The notes under the pieces were generated by a model that saw nothing but the letters and a program-made list of their open reading frames with translations, made no database searches and was not told the DNA's origin. This document shows, one piece after another, positions 11,645 through 19,917 of a stretch of 64,000 nucleotides of DNA. Position numbers and translations under genes: made by a program. The stretch comes from Burkholderia savannae. Lineage in GTDB: Bacteria; Pseudomonadota; Gammaproteobacteria; Burkholderiales; Burkholderiaceae. The stretch spans positions 744,001-808,000 of the forward strand of contig NZ_CP013418.1 in NCBI RefSeq assembly GCF_001524445.2, given 5' to 3'. Positions within the stretch are counted from its first letter, which is position 1, and the number at the start of each line of letters is the position of its first letter.

Positions 11645-12217
11645 CTACGATGCGATGCTATCAACGAGAATGACCCCGAAGTCTCCACATTCGGGAAAAT
11701 GCTCTTCAGAGGCAGTCTCACCTTTCAAGACGCACCCGCAGGCGACGCGCGCGTTCCTGAAATGCGCCTCGCACAGTCGTTCGATATTGACATATTCATC
11801 TACAAAGTAAAATGAGCCGATATGTCCTTCCCAGACCAATACGTAGCACGCTTGCCCTTGAGGAAACGGCGACATGCCGTAAGCACACATGATATGCGAG
11901 CGCTCGTGAGAGTCCGTTATCCGACGAATTTCGTTGCCGAAAAATGAGGCTGGCAAAACCTGCGGCCGAGCGAGACCCAGATAGCCACCGCCAATTGGCG
12001 CACCTTGATCAGGCCGAATCCCTTTGCTCCACCCGCTCACGGCAATCACATCCGGGATCCGATCAACTGCTCTGCAAGCGTCGATCAGCAGATCGACATC
12101 GACAGGGGCATAACGCGGATTGGTATCTTTTTCCGCTTCATACGAAAATTTCAGGACGCCATTTTCAAGGCTCGCAATGTGCCCGTCGTGTCCAGGCTTA
12201 AAGCCGAGAATGAGCAT
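11645..12217 (-). pseudogene. Truncated carbamoyltransferase (N-terminal part only)
   Basis: Begins MLILGFKPGHDGHIASLENG, the N-terminus of the TobZ/NodU-type carbamoyltransferases, and keeps DSHERSHIMCAYGMSPFPQG followed by YVLVWEGHIGSFYFVD, which includes the conserved His residues. Family members exceed 500 residues; here similarity stops near residue 150 and the frame ends at 190, with no family-like continuation in the other frames. It lies 11 bp downstream of the SagB-type fragment, so both were probably one operon modifying a peptide or small molecule. Likely inactive. Confidence 0.65.
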
Positions 12218-12228
12218 GGGAATGTCTC

Positions 12229-12585
12229 TCAGGACGCGTTTCTGAGCTTTTCGACAGCAGTCAGCACCTCGGGGGCGAAAGGCGTATCGGCCCCCTCGCC
12301 AGCCCCCACAAAAAACAGTACTGATTCATTGATTTCGTCCACGGCCAGCAGACGATTGATTTCTCTGTCAAGGAAGTAGCCTGTCAGCCAAGATTTCAGG
12401 CCAAGGCCGGTAGTTACGAGCTGGAAAGTCTGGGCAAGGCAGCCCATATCCAAAAGCGCGACGCGGTAGGCACGGGAGTGCGGGTACTTCCACCACATCT
12501 TGTCGAAACGGGACCAAACAACCGGAGCCGGTACATCGGCAGTCAGGCGAACCAACGCGATTGATGATTTGACAAGGCGCATCAT
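12229..12585 (-). pseudogene. C-terminal fragment of a SagB-type dehydrogenase (nitroreductase fold)
   Basis: This 118-codon frame holds the C-terminal half of a SagB/ThcOx-type flavin dehydrogenase: WWKYPHSRAYRVALLDMGCL, then QTFQLVTTGLGLKSWLTGYF and NESVLFFVGAGE. Such domains oxidise azolines to azoles in RiPPs or act in related peptide maturation. The FMN-binding N-terminal half is missing. Its ATGATG overlaps the LysR stop as ATGA, so the LysR gene end appears to have been joined directly onto the fragment. Translation by coupling is possible, but activity is unlikely. Confidence 0.68.
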
Positions 12586-13514
12586 GTCGACTCGCTCCCC
12601 AATGGGAGCGGCGCAAGCTCCGGGTGTTCGGCTAGTCGCGTAGCTAGAAAATCCATCAACAGCCGGTTCCGTCGCGGCAGATGCGTTCGCTGCGGCATGC
12701 ACAGGTAGAGCCCGTACCGGCAGGTCGCATGCTTCGTCAGCAGCGGCACGAGCCGGCCCTCGCGCACGTGCGCGTGGACCGAATAACCGAAGAACTGGCC
12801 GATCGCGGCGCCGCTCAGCACGATGTCGAGTTCCGCGTCGATGTCGTTGGTCGCGATGAACGGGCGGACCTGTTGCGTATCGACGCGGCCGTCGACGAGG
12901 AACTCCCACGGAAACGGCTTGCCCGTGCGCGGATACAGGAACGCGGTGCAGCGGTGCTCGCGCAATGCATCGATCGTGCGCGGCTCGCCGTGGCGGCTCA
13001 GATACGCCGGCGCCGCGCAGACGACCAGTTGCAGATCGGCAACCCGCCGTGCAACCAGCCCGCTGTCGGGCAAATCGCCGGTCCGCACCGCGATGTCGAT
13101 GCGCTGCTCGACGATATCGGCCATGTCGTCGCTGACGATCAGCTCCGCGGTGACGCCCGGCTGCCGATCGCAAAACTCGCCGAGCAACGGCGCGAGAAAG
13201 CGCCGCGCCAGCGAGTAAGGCGCCGCGACGCGGATCGTGCCGACCGCTTGCGCGCGATCGTCGTCGAGCATGCGCAGCGCGGTCTCCAGTTCCCCAACCG
13301 CGCCGCGACATTGCGCGAGCAGGCGCTCGCCCTCGGCCGTCAGCGCGATCCGGTGCGTCGAGCGCTGGAACAACCGCACGTTCAGCAAAGCTTCCAGCGC
13401 GGCGACCTGCTTGCTGACCGCCTGCGGCGTCATGCCGAGCTCGCGGGCGCCCGCGCTGATCCCGCCCGCGACCGCCACGCGGACGAATACCGTCAGCGCC
13501 TTCAAACGATCCAT
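12582..13514 (-). CDS. LysR-family transcriptional regulator
   Basis: A 310-residue LTTR. The N-terminal winged helix-turn-helix is clear (LKALTVFVRVAVAGGISAGA, then MTPQAVSKQVAALEALLNVR and LFQRSTHRIALTAEG), followed by a substrate-binding-like domain from ~90 with IRVAAPYSLARRFLAPLL and DIAVRTGDLPDSGLVARRVA. The start at 13514 has GGGAG seven bases upstream. It is divergent from the cupin-SDR-aldo/keto reductase operon and a perfect inverted repeat lies between them, so it most likely controls that operon. The last few residues (LPLGSEST) may come from the junction with the SagB fragment. Confidence 0.93.
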   Translation of the reverse strand: MDRLKALTVFVRVAVAGGISAGARELGMTPQAVSKQVAALEALLNVRLFQRSTHRIALTAEGERLLAQCRGAVGELETALRMLDDDRAQAVGTIRVAAPYSLARRFLAPLLGEFCDRQPGVTAELIVSDDMADIVEQRIDIAVRTGDLPDSGLVARRVADLQLVVCAAPAYLSRHGEPRTIDALREHRCTAFLYPRTGKPFPWEFLVDGRVDTQQVRPFIATNDIDAELDIVLSGAAIGQFFGYSVHAHVREGRLVPLLTKHATCRYGLYLCMPQRTHLPRRNRLLMDFLATRLAEHPELAPLPLGSEST

Positions 13515-13581
13515 TCGGTACTCCCGTCGAACCCGGAACGTCCGGGTGTCCATCAATGGCGTCGAGACGCCGGTCGGTCAA

Positions 13582-13598
13582 GTTGAATCGGTTTCAAC
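13582..13598. promoter_or_regulatory. Candidate LysR operator (GTTGAA-N5-TTCAAC)
   Basis: A perfect 6-5-6 inverted repeat containing the T-N11-A core expected of LysR-type binding sites. It sits between the divergent LysR and cupin genes, about 70 bp from the former and 80 bp from the latter start. Confidence 0.5.
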
Positions 13599-13678
13599 CA
13601 AACCGGCGCTATTCGCATGCCGATCCGCTTCGCACAATGACGCTGTCCTGAACGATCCGCCCGAACGGGCCGCACGCC

Positions 13679-14140
13679 ATGAAGCCGCGCTTGTTTTCCG
13701 TCGCTTTCCGGGCCGCCACCGCGGCCGCGTCGATCATTGCCGGTACGTCGTCGCCCGCGCTCGCGCAAGCGTCCGACGCCCGCCCCCGCGCCGCCGAAAC
13801 GGTGCTGCTGCAAACCACGCACGCGTGGGACGGCTCGCCGTATCGCGCATACCCGATACATCAGCCGGAAGTGACGGTCGTCCGCTACACCCTCCCGCCG
13901 CACGCCGTACTGCCCTGGCATACGCATCCGTCGATCAACATCGGCTACGTGCTGTCGGGCCACCTGACCGCCGTACGCCGAAGCGACGGCAAGCGGCTGG
14001 CGCTCGGCCCGGGCGACGTGGTGCCGGAAATGGTCGATGGCGCCCATCGCGGCGAGACCGGCAACGAGCCCGCCGAGCTAATCGTGTTCTATGCCGGCAC
14101 GCCCGGCGCGCCGCTGACGATCCCGGCCGGCGAAGACTGA
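13679..14140 (+). CDS. Secreted or periplasmic cupin-domain protein
   Basis: A 153-residue protein with an N-terminal signal sequence (basic KPR, hydrophobic core around residues 8-22, Ala-x-Ala site near ALAQA at ~27-30) and one cupin domain. Cupin motif 1 is visible as LPWHTHPSINIGYVLSG, with the metal-binding His pair, and motif 2 around GPGDVVPEMVDGAHRGE. Single-domain cupins are sugar-, metal- or small-molecule binding proteins; this one has no assigned reaction. It is the first of three co-directional genes (with SDR and aldo/keto reductase) and is probably under the divergent LysR. Confidence 0.88.
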   Translation: MKPRLFSVAFRAATAAASIIAGTSSPALAQASDARPRAAETVLLQTTHAWDGSPYRAYPIHQPEVTVVRYTLPPHAVLPWHTHPSINIGYVLSGHLTAVRRSDGKRLALGPGDVVPEMVDGAHRGETGNEPAELIVFYAGTPGAPLTIPAGED

Positions 14141-14192
14141 GCGCCGGCCAGCCGGCCGGCCCGTTTCACCCTGACGTGGAGCAACACCCATC

Positions 14193-14996
14193 ATGTCCGA
14201 TTCACGCATCTTATCAACCCCTTCTACCCCGACGCGGCCCCGGCTCGACGGACGCGTCGCGCTCGTCACCGGCGGCGGCACCGGCATCGGCCGGGCGGCC
14301 GCGCTCGCGTTCGCGCGGGATGGCGCCCGCGTCGTCGTCGCCGGGCGGCGCGCGGCCCCGCTCGACGACACCGTGCGCGCGATCGCCAAGCGCGGCGGCG
14401 AGGCCTTCGCGATCGCCGTCGATATCGCCTCGGCCAATGGCGTGCGCGCACTCGTCGACGCGACGGTCGAGCGCTACGGCGCGTTGCACGCGGCATTCAA
14501 CAACGCCGGCACGGAAGGCACGTTCGCGCCGATCGTGGAGCAGACCGAAGCCGACTTCGACGACGTGATCGACACCAATCTCAAGGGCACGTGGCTGTCG
14601 ATCAAATACGAGATGGAAGCGATGCTCGCGCACGGCGGCGGCGCGATCGTGAATACGTCGTCCTGGCTCGCGAAGGGCGCGCTGGCCGGCTCGTCGACCT
14701 ATTCAGCGAGCAAGGGCGCGCTCGATGCGTTGGTGCGCGCGGTCGCGCTCGAAGGCGGCCCGCACGGCATCCGGATCAACAACGTGAACCCCGGCATCAT
14801 CGATACGCCGATGGCGCGCCGCTTTGGCGACGACGAGATGTTTCGACCGTTCGCCGCGTTCACGCCCGCGCGGCGGATCGGCACCCCCGAGGACGTGGCC
14901 GACGCGGCCGTCTGGCTGTGCAGCGACGAAGCGCGTTTCGTGACCGGCGAATCGATCCTCGTCGACGGCGGCTATACGATCGGCGGCATGCGCTGA
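14193..14996 (+). CDS. Short-chain dehydrogenase/reductase
   Basis: A 267-residue classical SDR: cofactor motif TGGGTGIGRAAALAFARDG, NNAG at ~105, catalytic Ser (NTSSW) and YSASKGALDALVRA with the YxxxK pair, then the NNVNPGIIDTPMARRF loop and a C-terminal ESILVDGGYTIGG. The Arg-Arg after the second strand (AGRRAAPLDD) suggests a preference for NADP. It lies between the cupin and aldo/keto reductase genes with short gaps (52 and 26 bp), so the three form one operon. The substrate is not evident. Confidence 0.92.
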   Translation: MSDSRILSTPSTPTRPRLDGRVALVTGGGTGIGRAAALAFARDGARVVVAGRRAAPLDDTVRAIAKRGGEAFAIAVDIASANGVRALVDATVERYGALHAAFNNAGTEGTFAPIVEQTEADFDDVIDTNLKGTWLSIKYEMEAMLAHGGGAIVNTSSWLAKGALAGSSTYSASKGALDALVRAVALEGGPHGIRINNVNPGIIDTPMARRFGDDEMFRPFAAFTPARRIGTPEDVADAAVWLCSDEARFVTGESILVDGGYTIGGMR

Positions 14997-15022
14997 CCGC
15001 TATCGCCACACAGGATGAACCG

Positions 15023-15994
15023 ATGGAATACGTGAGACTGGGAACCACCGGGCTGAAGGTATCGAAGCTGTGCCTCGGCTGCATGACCTACGGCGATCCG
15101 TCGTGGCGGCCGTGGGTCGCGACCGAGGACGCGGCTCGCCCGTTCATCCGCGCGGCGCTCGATGCGGGCGTGATGTTCTTCGATACGGCGGATATCTACT
15201 CGAACGGCGAGAGCGAACGCATTCTCGGGCGCGCGCTGCGCGACTTCGCGGTGCGCGACGACGTGGTGATCGCGACCAAGGCGTTCTTTCCGACCGGCGA
15301 CGGCCCGAATGCGCGCGGGCTGTCGCGCAAGCATCTGTTCGCGAGCATCGACGCGTCGTTGCAGCGTCTCGGAACCGATTACGTCGATCTCTACGTCGTC
15401 CACCGCTTCGACCCGGACACGCCGATCGACGAAACGCTCGAGGCGCTCGATGACATCGTGAGGAGCGGCAAGGTCCGCTATCTGGGCGCGTCGTCGATGC
15501 ACGCGTGGCAGTTCATGAAGATGCTCGCATTCCAGCGGCATCACGGCCTCGCCCGGTTCGCGTCGATGCAGAGCCAGTACAGCCTGATCTGCCGCGACGA
15601 CGAGCGCGACATGCTGCCGCTGTGCATCGAGGAAGGCATCGCGTATACGCCGTGGTCGCCGCTCGGCCGCGGGCTGTTGGCCGGCTCGCGCGATGCCGGG
15701 ACGACGCGCGCCGCGACCGACCGGCAGATGGTGTCGTGGTACGACGGCCGCGACGCGGTCGCGGCGACCGTCGAAGCGGTCGGGCAAGTAGCGCGGGCGC
15801 GCGGGCTGCCGCCTGCGCGGATCGCGCTCGCCTGGGCGCTGCGGCGGCCCGGCGTCACGGCGCCGATCGTCGGGTTGTCGAAGCCGCATCACGCGGCCGA
15901 TGCGCTCGCGGCGCTCGACCTGACGCTCGACGATCGCGAAACCGCGTTGTTAGAGGCAGCGTTCGACGGAACGGTCGGACCGGTTCAGTGGTGA
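15023..15994 (+). CDS. Aldo/keto reductase
   Basis: A 323-residue AKR of the Tas/YajO-like group. Seen are GTTGLKVSKLCLGCMTYGDP, the catalytic Asp-Tyr segment MFFDTADIYSNGESE, the Lys in VIATKAFFP, DYVDLYVVHRFDPDTPIDET with the catalytic His, and the C-terminal NADP-binding RRPGVTAPIVGLSKPHH. It reduces carbonyls with NADPH in the cytoplasm; the substrate is unknown. The ATG at 15023 follows CAGGATG. Last gene of the cupin-SDR-AKR operon. Confidence 0.93.
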   Translation: MEYVRLGTTGLKVSKLCLGCMTYGDPSWRPWVATEDAARPFIRAALDAGVMFFDTADIYSNGESERILGRALRDFAVRDDVVIATKAFFPTGDGPNARGLSRKHLFASIDASLQRLGTDYVDLYVVHRFDPDTPIDETLEALDDIVRSGKVRYLGASSMHAWQFMKMLAFQRHHGLARFASMQSQYSLICRDDERDMLPLCIEEGIAYTPWSPLGRGLLAGSRDAGTTRAATDRQMVSWYDGRDAVAATVEAVGQVARARGLPPARIALAWALRRPGVTAPIVGLSKPHHAADALAALDLTLDDRETALLEAAFDGTVGPVQW

Positions 15995-16232
15995 CGATGC
16001 TACGCATCGCCGTCGCTACAAAATGGTAGTCCGTGTGGGACGTGTTGGAGGCAGCCGAAAAAGCGCTCTGTTGCAATAGCGGGTCGCCCGGGATTCACGA
16101 ATAATCGATCACATATCGACATAAATGTCGTGTGATTCTTAAAGAGAATCACGCGTCTCCACGAACGTAACCGGTGGAGCGACCCCACGTATCTGAGAAC
16201 ACGAGGACTCTCTTAAAATAACGGATAGTCTT

Positions 16233-16634
16233 GTGCCTATCAGTAAGCCTAGTCATGACGTGGAAAGCATCGAAATTCTGACCGAGCCGGAGCGCCGTCG
16301 TCGGCGCACGGCGCAGGAAAAAATCGCCATCGTGCAGGAAACACTGGAGCCGGGAGCATCGGTGTCGGCCGTGGCGCGTCGACACGGCGTCAACGCCAAC
16401 CAGGTGTTCGGCTGGCGCAAGCAATACCAGGAAGGCAGTCCGGCGGCGGTGAAGGCAGGCGAAGCCGTTGTGCCGGCATCTGAGCTGGCCGCCGCCATCA
16501 AGGAAATCAAGGAACTGCAACGGCTACTCGGGAAGAGGACGCTGGAGGTCGAAATCCTGAAAGAAGCCGTGGACTGGGGCCGCTCAAAAAACCTGATTGC
16601 GCGCTCGCCCTTGCTGCCAGGGGACGACCGATGA
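16233..16634 (+). CDS. IS3-family transposase OrfA
   Basis: A 133-residue OrfA with an N-terminal HTH_8-type DNA-binding region ([20 protein letters not shown], then [20 protein letters not shown]) and a C-terminal leucine-zipper-like coiled coil ([20 protein letters not shown]) used for multimerisation and recognition of the terminal repeats. The reading frame opens with GTG at 16233. It ends in an ATGA overlap with orfB; in intact IS3 elements the two are joined by programmed frameshifting. Confidence 0.88.
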   Translation: MPISKPSHDVESIEILTEPERRRRRTAQEKIAIVQETLEPGASVSAVARRHGVNANQVFGWRKQYQEGSPAAVKAGEAVVPASELAAAIKEIKELQRLLGKRTLEVEILKEAVDWGRSKNLIARSPLLPGDDR

Positions 16635-17070
16635 AGACGGTCTGCGAAGTTCTCGGCGTGGCGCGCTCTGCCGTGGTGGTGAAGCAGGCGCGTTCGTCTG
16701 ACTGGCGCGATGGCCGCCCTGCCCGCCCGACTGACGATACCGGGTTGGTCGAGGAAATTCGGGGGCATGTAGCGCACCTGCCGATCTACGGCTATAGGCG
16801 TATCTGGGCGCTGCTGCGTCGTAGTCGAGAGCAGACCGGCGCACCATGCGTCAACGCCAAGCGCATGTATCGGGTTATGCGCGAGTACCGGTTGCTGCTG
16901 CGCCGCCCTGGCGTGCGGCGAGACAAGCGGCGCCATGACGGCCGCGTTGCTGTGGACCGCAGCAACGCCCGCTGGTGCTCCGATGGCTTTGAGTTCCGGT
17001 GCGACGACGGCATGCCGCTGCGCGTAACGTTCGCGCTGGACTGCTGCGACCGGGAGGTGATTAACATGAT
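16233..17070 (+). mobile_element. Truncated IS3-family (IS2-like) insertion sequence
   Basis: Contains a complete orfA and the first ~140 codons of orfB in the overlapping arrangement typical of IS3. The orfB similarity stops at about 17,065-17,070, immediately before the biosynthetic cluster, and no right end is visible. The left terminal inverted repeat was not found with confidence; the A/T-rich DNA at 16,080-16,230 may contain it. The element cannot move by itself. Confidence 0.75.
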
Positions 17071-17131
17071 GCGTATATCTGGAGGTGTTGCGTTCCGAGC
17101 CTTGGTGCGATCACTTCCGCACGTCACATGA
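16631..17131 (+). pseudogene. IS3-family transposase OrfB, 3'-truncated
   Basis: The first ~145 residues match OrfB: an N-terminal HTH_21-like region with HLPIYGYRRIWALLRR and NAKRMYRVMREYRLLLRR, then the start of the RNase-H/DDE catalytic core around WCSDGFEFRCDDG and VTFALDCCDREVI. After that (about 17,065) the sequence diverges, so the remaining catalytic Asp and Glu residues of the DDE triad are missing and the protein is non-functional. Its residual frame overlaps the 3' end of the thioesterase gene on the other strand. Confidence 0.85.
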
Positions 17132-17947
17132 ATCTGTGAATGGCTGATGCACCGGTGTTGCCAACGGGGTTGCGGCGCAACGCAGCGCATCCGTCAATTC
17201 CTCGCTGAGAACCGAAAACAGTTGCTCAGCATTGCCATGTATAAAAAAGTGATCGCCGGGAAGGATCTCGCCGCGAAAGCCGCCGGTAGTGTAAGTGCGC
17301 CACGACTCCACCGCCTCCGCGCTGCCTGGTTCGCCACTGCCTCCCAATGCAACGATCCGGCAGTTCAGAGGGGGATGCGGTTTTGCCCGGTAAGTCTCCA
17401 CCGCCTTGAAATCGGCACGAAGAATCGGGAGTAGCAATGTGATCACTTCGGGATGAGCGAGAATTTCAGGCGGCGTGCCGTTCATGCGTATCACCTCGTC
17501 GAGAAATTGATCGTCCGGCAAATCGTGGATCGGCCGTCCCTTCGTAGGCAGATGCGGAGCGCCGCGGCCGGAAACGATCAAACACCTCGGCTCCCGCAGG
17601 CGGCGGGCCTGGATGCGCCACGCCACCTCGAACGCCACGCTGGCGCCCATACTGTGGCCGAACAGGGTATAGGGCCGGTCGAGTAGCGGCGCGATCGCCT
17701 CCGTCACCTCGTCGGCGATCAGGTCCACCCGATATAGCAACGCATCGCGGAAACGGCGGCCTCGCCCAGGCGGATGCAGCGGACGGACGTCAACCGTCGC
17801 CGCAAGCCGTGCCTGCCAGCCGCGGAACACGGATGCGCCGCCGCCCGCATAAGGGATGCAGAACAACCGCTGCATGGCGTTCCCGGCCGACGATGACGGC
17901 TCGATCCAGCGGCCGGCGCCGGCTTTCTCCGTCAATTCGAAGCTCAC
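17111..17947 (-). CDS. Type II thioesterase (DepJ-like)
   Basis: A 278-residue alpha/beta-hydrolase of the stand-alone editing thioesterase family. Motifs: FCIPYAGGGASVFRGW at the N-terminus, nucleophile elbow TLFGHSMGASVAFE, Asp region PDDQFLDEV and catalytic His in LPGDHFFIH. These enzymes clear misprimed or stalled acyl groups from carrier proteins of the NRPS/PKS line. The GTG start overlaps the esterase stop as GTGA. The C-terminal ~20 residues (PVHQPFTDSCDVRK) run into the truncated IS element, so the natural stop may have been replaced. Confidence 0.92.
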   Translation of the reverse strand: MSFELTEKAGAGRWIEPSSSAGNAMQRLFCIPYAGGGASVFRGWQARLAATVDVRPLHPPGRGRRFRDALLYRVDLIADEVTEAIAPLLDRPYTLFGHSMGASVAFEVAWRIQARRLREPRCLIVSGRGAPHLPTKGRPIHDLPDDQFLDEVIRMNGTPPEILAHPEVITLLLPILRADFKAVETYRAKPHPPLNCRIVALGGSGEPGSAEAVESWRTYTTGGFRGEILPGDHFFIHGNAEQLFSVLSEELTDALRCAATPLATPVHQPFTDSCDVRK

Positions 17948-18864
17948 GGCACCACCCTCCGAATAAAGTCGGTTGCCTCTTTTACGGCCGCCTTCGCTTC
18001 GGGCAGATAAGGCGTCAGCGTAGGCCAGGCGTGCGGAACCCGATGCCAGACCTTGAAGTCCACCGCGACGTTGGCAACGCGGGCCTTTTCCGCGACCCGT
18101 GCGGCGTCGTCCAGCAATACCTCCGTGTCGCTCGCCTGGACGAACAAGGGCGGCAAACCCGAATATTCGCCATAGAGAGGTGAAGCAATAGGGTGATCAG
18201 CAGCTGTGCCGCCCAGATAGTACTGGGAAAAATTCGCTACGGCGGCCGCGCTCAGCATGACATCGGCTTCGTCATTCGCCTTCAGGGACGCGCCGGTCGC
18301 GGCCAGATCCGTCCACGGAGAAAATAATACTGCGCCAGCCGGCAACGGATCGCCGGCATCGCGCAATGACAGCAACAGAGCAAGCGCGAGCCCCCCGCCG
18401 GAGGAATCCCCACCGATGACAATCCGGTCTGAAGATGCGCCATCGGCGAGAAGTTGCCGATAGGAGGCCAATGCATCCTCCACCGCGGCGGGAAACGGAT
18501 GTTCCGGAGCAAGCCGGTAATCCAATGAAAAGGTACGCGCATCCGCCCCTTTGGCCAACGCACCGGCAATCGTTCGATGCGTGCGGGGAGAACAAAAGCA
18601 ATATCCTCCGCCATGCAAATAAATGACGATGCGGCGAAGCGAGTCGCGGCGAACCGGATCCGCCGGTTCGATCCATTCGCCGCATAGCGGCCGCGCGGCC
18701 ATTTCGCGTACGCGCCAGCCCCGGGGAGGTTTCACGCCACGGCTGGACCATTTGGCGCTGTGCGCTCGCATGTCGTGAGCGGACAGCGCCGGTTTTCTGG
18801 TCAGGGACTTGGTCGTTTTACGCGATAGCCAGGAAAAGCACCAGTTTTGCCAACTCACGATCAT
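17944..18864 (-). CDS. Alpha/beta-hydrolase, HSL/family IV esterase (DepI-like)
   Basis: A 306-residue esterase with oxyanion-hole motif IYLHGGGYCF, nucleophile motif IGGDSSGGGLALAL, FSPWTDLAATG, catalytic Asp in FVQASDTEVLLDDA and His in RVPHAW, the hormone-sensitive-lipase family pattern. In FK228-type loci an esterase/lipase gene sits at the same place and its role is undefined: self-protection, hydrolysis of shunt esters or tailoring are possible. It is sandwiched between the disulfide oxidoreductase (66 bp upstream) and the type II thioesterase (4-bp overlap). Confidence 0.9.
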   Translation of the reverse strand: MIVSWQNWCFSWLSRKTTKSLTRKPALSAHDMRAHSAKWSSRGVKPPRGWRVREMAARPLCGEWIEPADPVRRDSLRRIVIYLHGGGYCFCSPRTHRTIAGALAKGADARTFSLDYRLAPEHPFPAAVEDALASYRQLLADGASSDRIVIGGDSSGGGLALALLLSLRDAGDPLPAGAVLFSPWTDLAATGASLKANDEADVMLSAAAVANFSQYYLGGTAADHPIASPLYGEYSGLPPLFVQASDTEVLLDDAARVAEKARVANVAVDFKVWHRVPHAWPTLTPYLPEAKAAVKEATDFIRRVVP

Positions 18865-18930
18865 GTTCCCGGTAGATGAAGAAAAATCGGTTGCTCGAAA
18901 AGTTGTAGTCCGAATGGATTCTCCTGCGCA

Positions 18931-19836
18931 TCAGGGAATGACCAGCTTTCGATGCGCGACGATGCCCGCGAGCGCACCGCTGCCCACGGCGAGCGCCACG
19001 CTGCCGCCTCGCTGCGTGGCGTCGCCGCATGCAAACACGCCCGGCACGGAAGTTTCCATGGATTCGTCGGCACGGATATAAGGCCCCAGCGGCCCGTCTT
19101 CGATCGCACACCCCAATTGTTCCGCGACCGGACTCGACAGATGGGTGCGATTCATGGTGAACAGGCCATCGAGCACGATGCACCGTCCGTCGGCGAGCTC
19201 GACGCTCGCCGTATCGACGATGCGCGTCACCCGTTCGGGCTCGATCGCGACGCCTCGCTCGGCCAGCGCGTCGCGTTGCTCGTCGTTTGGCTCAAATGTT
19301 CCGTTGGTCAGGAGCACGGTCTTGCCCCAGTCCGGCATCAGCAGCGCCAGCAGAGGCGAAATCGAGCCGTTCCCGAGCACGCCGATGCGCCCCTGGTCCA
19401 ATTCGTAGCCATGGCAGTACGGGCAGTGGTATACACTGCGCCCCCATCGTTCGGCCGCGCCTTCCAAATCCGGAATCTCGTCCACCACGCCGAACGCGAG
19501 CACCACGCTGCTCGCGTTGAAGTGCTGCCCCAATGCACTTCGAAAAACAAAACCGGCATCGGTGCGTTCAGCGTGAATCACGGTGTCTTCCAGCCACTGC
19601 ACGTTCGGATACGCAAGAAGCTGCGCCTTGCCGTTTGCCGCGATCTCTTCGGGCGGACGCCCGTCCTGCCCGATCAAGCCGTGCGAGACCGGGGAGAAGC
19701 GGTTGCGGCGCAAGCCGGCATCCACCACGAGCACACGCCGACGCGCACGGGCAAGCTGCATGGCGGCCGATTGTCCCGCATAGCTGCCACCGATCACGAC
19801 GACATCGAAGCGCGTCGAGGAACGTTCCGTATTCAT
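18931..19836 (-). CDS. FAD-dependent dithiol oxidase, thioredoxin-reductase fold (DepH-like)
   Basis: A 301-residue low-molecular-weight thioredoxin reductase relative. It has the FAD Rossmann motif VVVIGGSYAGQSAAMQLARA, the redox CxxC in SVYHCPYCHGYEL, an NADP-type Rossmann segment RIGVLGNGSISPLLALL and the C-terminal FAD motif GVFACGDATQRGGSVALAVG. DepH, GliT and HlmI share the fold and oxidise dithiols with the CxxC pair and FAD, using O2 as electron sink. Here it should form the disulfide between the Cys thiol and the mercaptoheptenoate thiol as the last step. The start at 19836 lies 81 bp after the C-T-TE gene. Confidence 0.93.
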   Translation of the reverse strand: MNTERSSTRFDVVVIGGSYAGQSAAMQLARARRRVLVVDAGLRRNRFSPVSHGLIGQDGRPPEEIAANGKAQLLAYPNVQWLEDTVIHAERTDAGFVFRSALGQHFNASSVVLAFGVVDEIPDLEGAAERWGRSVYHCPYCHGYELDQGRIGVLGNGSISPLLALLMPDWGKTVLLTNGTFEPNDEQRDALAERGVAIEPERVTRIVDTASVELADGRCIVLDGLFTMNRTHLSSPVAEQLGCAIEDGPLGPYIRADESMETSVPGVFACGDATQRGGSVALAVGSGALAGIVAHRKLVIP

Positions 19837-19917
19837 GAATGATTCATCCTTTGACAAGGGGAAAACCGCGTTTGAGAAAAGCGGATGCGCGGCACCGGGC
19901 CGCACTGCCCGCGGGCG

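Noticed and set aside
16010..16230. Left terminal inverted repeat of the IS3 element or a second IS end near ctctgttgcaatagcgg
   Set aside because: No matching right end exists because the element is truncated, so the left boundary cannot be proved from this sequence.
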